A stretch of 6,589 bases of DNA from Candidatus Sumerlaeota bacterium (lineage in GTDB: Bacteria; Sumerlaeota; Sumerlaeia; JADFCT01): assembly GCA_017161665.1 (NCBI GenBank), contig JADFCT010000217.1:1-6589 (forward strand), written 5' to 3'. The notes under the pieces are model-generated. The model searched no databases. It saw only the letters and a program-made list of their open reading frames with translations, and was not told the DNA's origin. The position numbers and the translations under genes were made by a program. Of the stretch, positions 4,444-6,589 are shown in pieces (position 1 is the stretch's first letter; every line of letters begins with the position of its first letter).

Positions 4444-6368
4444 AAAGGGTATTGAAACAGATCGGCGCCCTTGCGACAGGGGCCGTCGCCATGATTATTT
4501 TGACAGGCGCCTTCGCCCAGGCCTCCCATCCTCTTTATTATGGGACCTATGATGGTTCCGAGGACCGGTTGTTGGCCGAAACGCAGGCCGGGGCCATCCG
4601 GGAAAAGGACTTTCTTCTGTTTCTGGTGATGAAGCGATCACCCATGCCGGATCAGTTGAATCAGTACCTGACCGAATCGGATTATCGTCTGCGTCAGGAA
4701 TTGCGTGAACGGCTTCATCTCGAACTCGAAGAATACGCGTTGATGATGGCGGCTCCCGATCTCCCCATGACCCATAAACATCCGACAGCCATTGACGCGG
4801 CGGCGGCCGAAACCTTTGTTTATCCCGTTTATGACTGGGTGTGGAGCGATTGGGTGGTCAAGTCCGAACTGGGCTTGACCGATCTGGACTTGCGGAAATT
4901 CTATCACAACCATGCCGAAAAGTTTATTCGGCCGGAACTGATCCAGACGCGGGTGATTTTTCTGCGCGCTTCGTATGATGAAGGAACGCGTAGCTTTGAG
5001 GATGCGGAAGATCTCCTCCTGGATCTGTCACAGCAGATTCGGGACGGCGCGGATTTCGGCGCTTTGGCCGCCCAGTATTCCGAAGCCCCCAGCGGTAAAC
5101 AGGGCGGACAGTTGCCCTTGTCCCATGAAGGCGCCTTTTTTGCGGAATTCGAGGATGTGGTTGGCGATCTGGATGAAGGCGAAATGAGTGAGCCCTTTCA
5201 GGGAGTGGGCGGCATGTACCTGGTTTTGCTTGAAAAACGCCTGCCCGCGCAATTGCCCCCCTTTAGCGCCATTCGAGACGATGTGCAGGAAGCGCTTCAG
5301 CCCCATGCCCTTCGTTATCGTCAGGCTTTCAACGTCTCGCGGTTGCGTCAGTTTGGCAAAAACGCTTTTCGTCCCCAGGCCTTTGACAGCGCCAACCCCG
5401 AGGCCTGGCTGGTTCAAGTGGGGGATTATCGTCTGACATCAGCGGACTTTCTGCGCATCTATCCGGAGGTTCTGACGCCCGACGCCATGACGAACCGCAA
5501 GTCGGTGAGTGAACGGGCCGGCGGGATTTTCTTTGGCGAACTGATGAAGGCCGAGTGTGTGCTTCGCAATCTGATGAGTGACCCCCGGCTGGTTCGCGCA
5601 AAAGCCCTGGCCCCGCGAATGCTCCGCGCCCGGCGGCTGACGGCTGAAAAAATGCAGCCATTCCTGGCGCCCACCGAAGAGCAACTGCGCCAGTTCCACA
5701 GCGACCACCCCGAACTGTTTGAGGCCATCCCCCGTCGCGCCATGGTGCAAATCTCCGTCACGCTGCGGGAGCCGGAAACGATGGAGCCGGCACAGGTTCT
5801 GTCTTATATTGAGGACGCGCAGGATCAATTGATCGATCTGATGGATAATCAGATGATCTTGATCAAAAATATCGATGTTATGGCGGTGGCCGATGATGAA
5901 AACGACACGGCCACCGTGGCGCAGATACGACGTATGGACTCGTATGTGGAAACGCTGTCGGTCCTGGATCCGGATCTCTATGATGTGCGTATCCAACATC
6001 TGGAGGGGTATTTTACGGGCGCCGATGTGCCTGCGGAACTGACACCGGCCAAGCTAGCCGCACTCAACGCGTATGAATACGTGGGCCCGGCCCCTTATGA
6101 CGATGCGGCGGTTTTCTGGATTTGTGAAAGTGTCGAGGGCGCCGAGGCGGGATATGACTATGAGCAGGTGGAGGAGTTTGTCCGGCGGGAATTCAACCGT
6201 GTTCATAATGAAACGGCGCGGCAGCAGATTGTTGAAGAGGCCTTGAATATTGTCGATCCCACGTGGCGGTATGACGCGCTGCCCTACACACCGTCGTATC
6301 GTCCACGATACTTTAATCCCCAAGGACGCGTCCAGGCGGCCGAAGGGGCGAGTTTTAATCTGGAATGA
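4440..6368 (+). CDS. Exported SurA/PpiC-like peptidyl-prolyl isomerase-type chaperone
   Basis: A 642-residue protein with a signal peptide (basic MKRVLKQ, hydrophobic core to about 25, likely cut after AQA at 28), so it should act in the periplasm on outer-membrane or secreted proteins. Residues 29-160 resemble the helical SurA_N-like chaperone region. Residues about 165-270 are a recognisable PpiC/rotamase domain: IQTRVIFL (168-175), DFGALAAQYSEAPSGKQGG (205-223), FFAEFEDVV (233-241), LDEGEMSEPF (244-253) and MYLVLLEKR (259-267). The two histidines usual in parvulins (in HIL and GYHI) are replaced by Val172 and Tyr260, so isomerase activity is doubtful. Residues about 320-605 look like a diverged second copy of the whole module. 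The ATG at 4440 is preferred over an in-frame GTG at 4386 because it starts the signal peptide and has AGGA six bases upstream. It is shorter than a typical two-domain SurA plus extras would suggest and is not assigned a gene symbol. Confidence 0.88.
   Translation: MKRVLKQIGALATGAVAMIILTGAFAQASHPLYYGTYDGSEDRLLAETQAGAIREKDFLLFLVMKRSPMPDQLNQYLTESDYRLRQELRERLHLELEEYALMMAAPDLPMTHKHPTAIDAAAAETFVYPVYDWVWSDWVVKSELGLTDLDLRKFYHNHAEKFIRPELIQTRVIFLRASYDEGTRSFEDAEDLLLDLSQQIRDGADFGALAAQYSEAPSGKQGGQLPLSHEGAFFAEFEDVVGDLDEGEMSEPFQGVGGMYLVLLEKRLPAQLPPFSAIRDDVQEALQPHALRYRQAFNVSRLRQFGKNAFRPQAFDSANPEAWLVQVGDYRLTSADFLRIYPEVLTPDAMTNRKSVSERAGGIFFGELMKAECVLRNLMSDPRLVRAKALAPRMLRARRLTAEKMQPFLAPTEEQLRQFHSDHPELFEAIPRRAMVQISVTLREPETMEPAQVLSYIEDAQDQLIDLMDNQMILIKNIDVMAVADDENDTATVAQIRRMDSYVETLSVLDPDLYDVRIQHLEGYFTGADVPAELTPAKLAALNAYEYVGPAPYDDAAVFWICESVEGAEAGYDYEQVEEFVRREFNRVHNETARQQIVEEALNIVDPTWRYDALPYTPSYRPRYFNPQGRVQAAEGASFNLE
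4932..5249 (+). other. Parvulin (PpiC) domain within the exported chaperone
   Basis: Residues about 165-270 carry the parvulin fold signature with intact structural motifs (ADFG-x-LA-x-QYSE, SGKQGG, GE-x-S-x-PF). The first active-site histidine position is Val172 and the second is Tyr260. Family knowledge says such variants often keep chaperone function and lose catalysis. Confidence 0.8.
5667..6149 (+). repeat. Degenerate second parvulin-like module (internal duplication)
   Basis: Residues 410-570 parallel residues 145-267 in the same order. TEEQLRQFHSDHPELF matches TDLDLRKFYHNHAEKF. RAMVQISVTLRE matches LIQTRVIFLRA. LNAYEYVGPAPYDDAAVFWI matches LDEGEMSEPFQGVGGMYLVL. The SurA_N-like segments (52-109 and 327-384) and the helices after each domain (274-302 and 573-601) also correspond. 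The central FG-x-LA...GG-x-LP core is lost in the second copy. Confidence 0.5.
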
Positions 6369-6395
6369 TCGAAAAAAACAAACGGGGAATTTCAG

Positions 6396-6428
6396 GAGAA
6401 AGACCTGCTCGCCGAGCAGGTCTTTCTC
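6396..6428. terminator. Hairpin terminator at the end of the kdsA-mnmA-parvulin operon
   Basis: GAGAAAGACCTGCTC (6396-6410) pairs perfectly with GAGCAGGTCTTTCTC (6414-6428) around a GCC loop. The stem can extend by G-U and A-U pairs to 6394/6430. It starts 27 bases after the parvulin stop codon. Downstream T content on the plus strand is short (TTT at 6429-6431). On the minus strand a T-rich stretch, complementary to GAAAAAAAC at 6371-6379, lies beyond the hairpin. It may therefore end transcription from both convergent sides. Confidence 0.75.
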
Positions 6429-6440
6429 TTTAGGGGGGAT

Positions 6441-6589
6441 TTAGCGATTCCGGAGCCAGTAACAGGTCATGATCAGTTTTTGATCGTCTGCCAGGTTCTG
6501 TGCGATTTGGAGCGCTTTTTCATCATTCGTGCCTTTGCGTATGGGGCGCCAGCGTGGCGCCCGCTTGTCGCTCGGGAGAGGCGCGGAGA
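6441..6589 (-). CDS. C-terminal end of a convergent gene of unknown function (5' part outside the window)
   Basis: A minus-strand frame enters at base 6589 and ends at TAA 6443-6441, giving 48 visible residues. The fragment is basic and Pro-rich at first (PSDKRAPRWRPIRKG), then appears helical (NDEKALQIAQNLADDQKLIM), and ends TCYWLRNR. The stop lies just beyond the operon hairpin, as expected for a convergent gene sharing a terminator. I recognise no family, and the piece is too short to exclude a chance frame. Confidence 0.45.
   Translation of the reverse strand, partial: SAPLPSDKRAPRWRPIRKGTNDEKALQIAQNLADDQKLIMTCYWLRNR
6544..6562. repeat. GC-rich inverted repeat near the right edge
   Basis: GGGCGCCA (6544-6551) and TGGCGCCC (6555-6562) are perfect complements around GCG. 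The pair lies inside the presumed minus-strand gene, in the codons for its RAPRWRP segment. There is no T tail, so it is not called a terminator. Confidence 0.5.

Noticed and set aside
5439..5999. Minus-strand frame of 186 codons inside the parvulin gene
   Set aside because: It is antisense to a well-supported coding region and has no recognisable domain.

Overview
The window looks like chromosomal DNA from a Gram-negative (diderm) bacterium of moderately high G+C. The clearest evidence is kdsA, which makes the LPS sugar Kdo, and a SurA/PpiC-type envelope foldase with a signal peptide. The exported protein at the left edge joins a PA14-like domain to FG-GAP/VCBS calcium repeats. That architecture is common in the Planctomycetes-Verrucomicrobia-Lentisphaerae/Kiritimatiellota group and in some other environmental diderms. 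A PVC-like origin is a weak inference; nothing in the window fixes the phylum.

Layout. Positions 1-1972 (minus strand) hold one uninterrupted reading frame of 657 codons that leaves the window at its 3' end. It encodes a secreted protein with a signal peptide, a PA14-like domain and eight FG-GAP/VCBS repeats. Positions 1973-2343 form a divergent intergenic region with a lower-G+C left half. It contains a 19-bp palindrome over the ribosome binding site of the minus-strand gene, a possible sigma70-type promoter for that gene with a direct repeat around its -10, and a run of nine C. Positions 2344-6368 (plus strand) form a compact probable operon: kdsA (284 aa), mnmA (359 aa), a possible 49-codon small ORF joined to its neighbours by ATGA overlaps at both ends, and a 642-aa exported parvulin-like protein. 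A 15-bp perfect hairpin at 6396-6428 closes the operon. The last 149 bases probably encode the C-terminus of a convergent minus-strand gene of unknown function.

How the genes relate. KdsA supplies the Kdo precursor for lipid A-core assembly. The SurA-like protein should act on outer-membrane or secreted proteins in the periplasm. MnmA thiolates U34 of tRNA and is a housekeeping passenger. The divergent PA14/FG-GAP protein is an exported, probably surface-associated or secreted product. I see no mobile element, CRISPR array, tRNA or rRNA, and no clear novel defence or biosynthetic system. The most interesting signals are the internal duplication of the parvulin protein with loss of active-site histidines, the ATGA-bracketed small ORF, and the palindrome over the PA14/FG-GAP gene's ribosome binding site.
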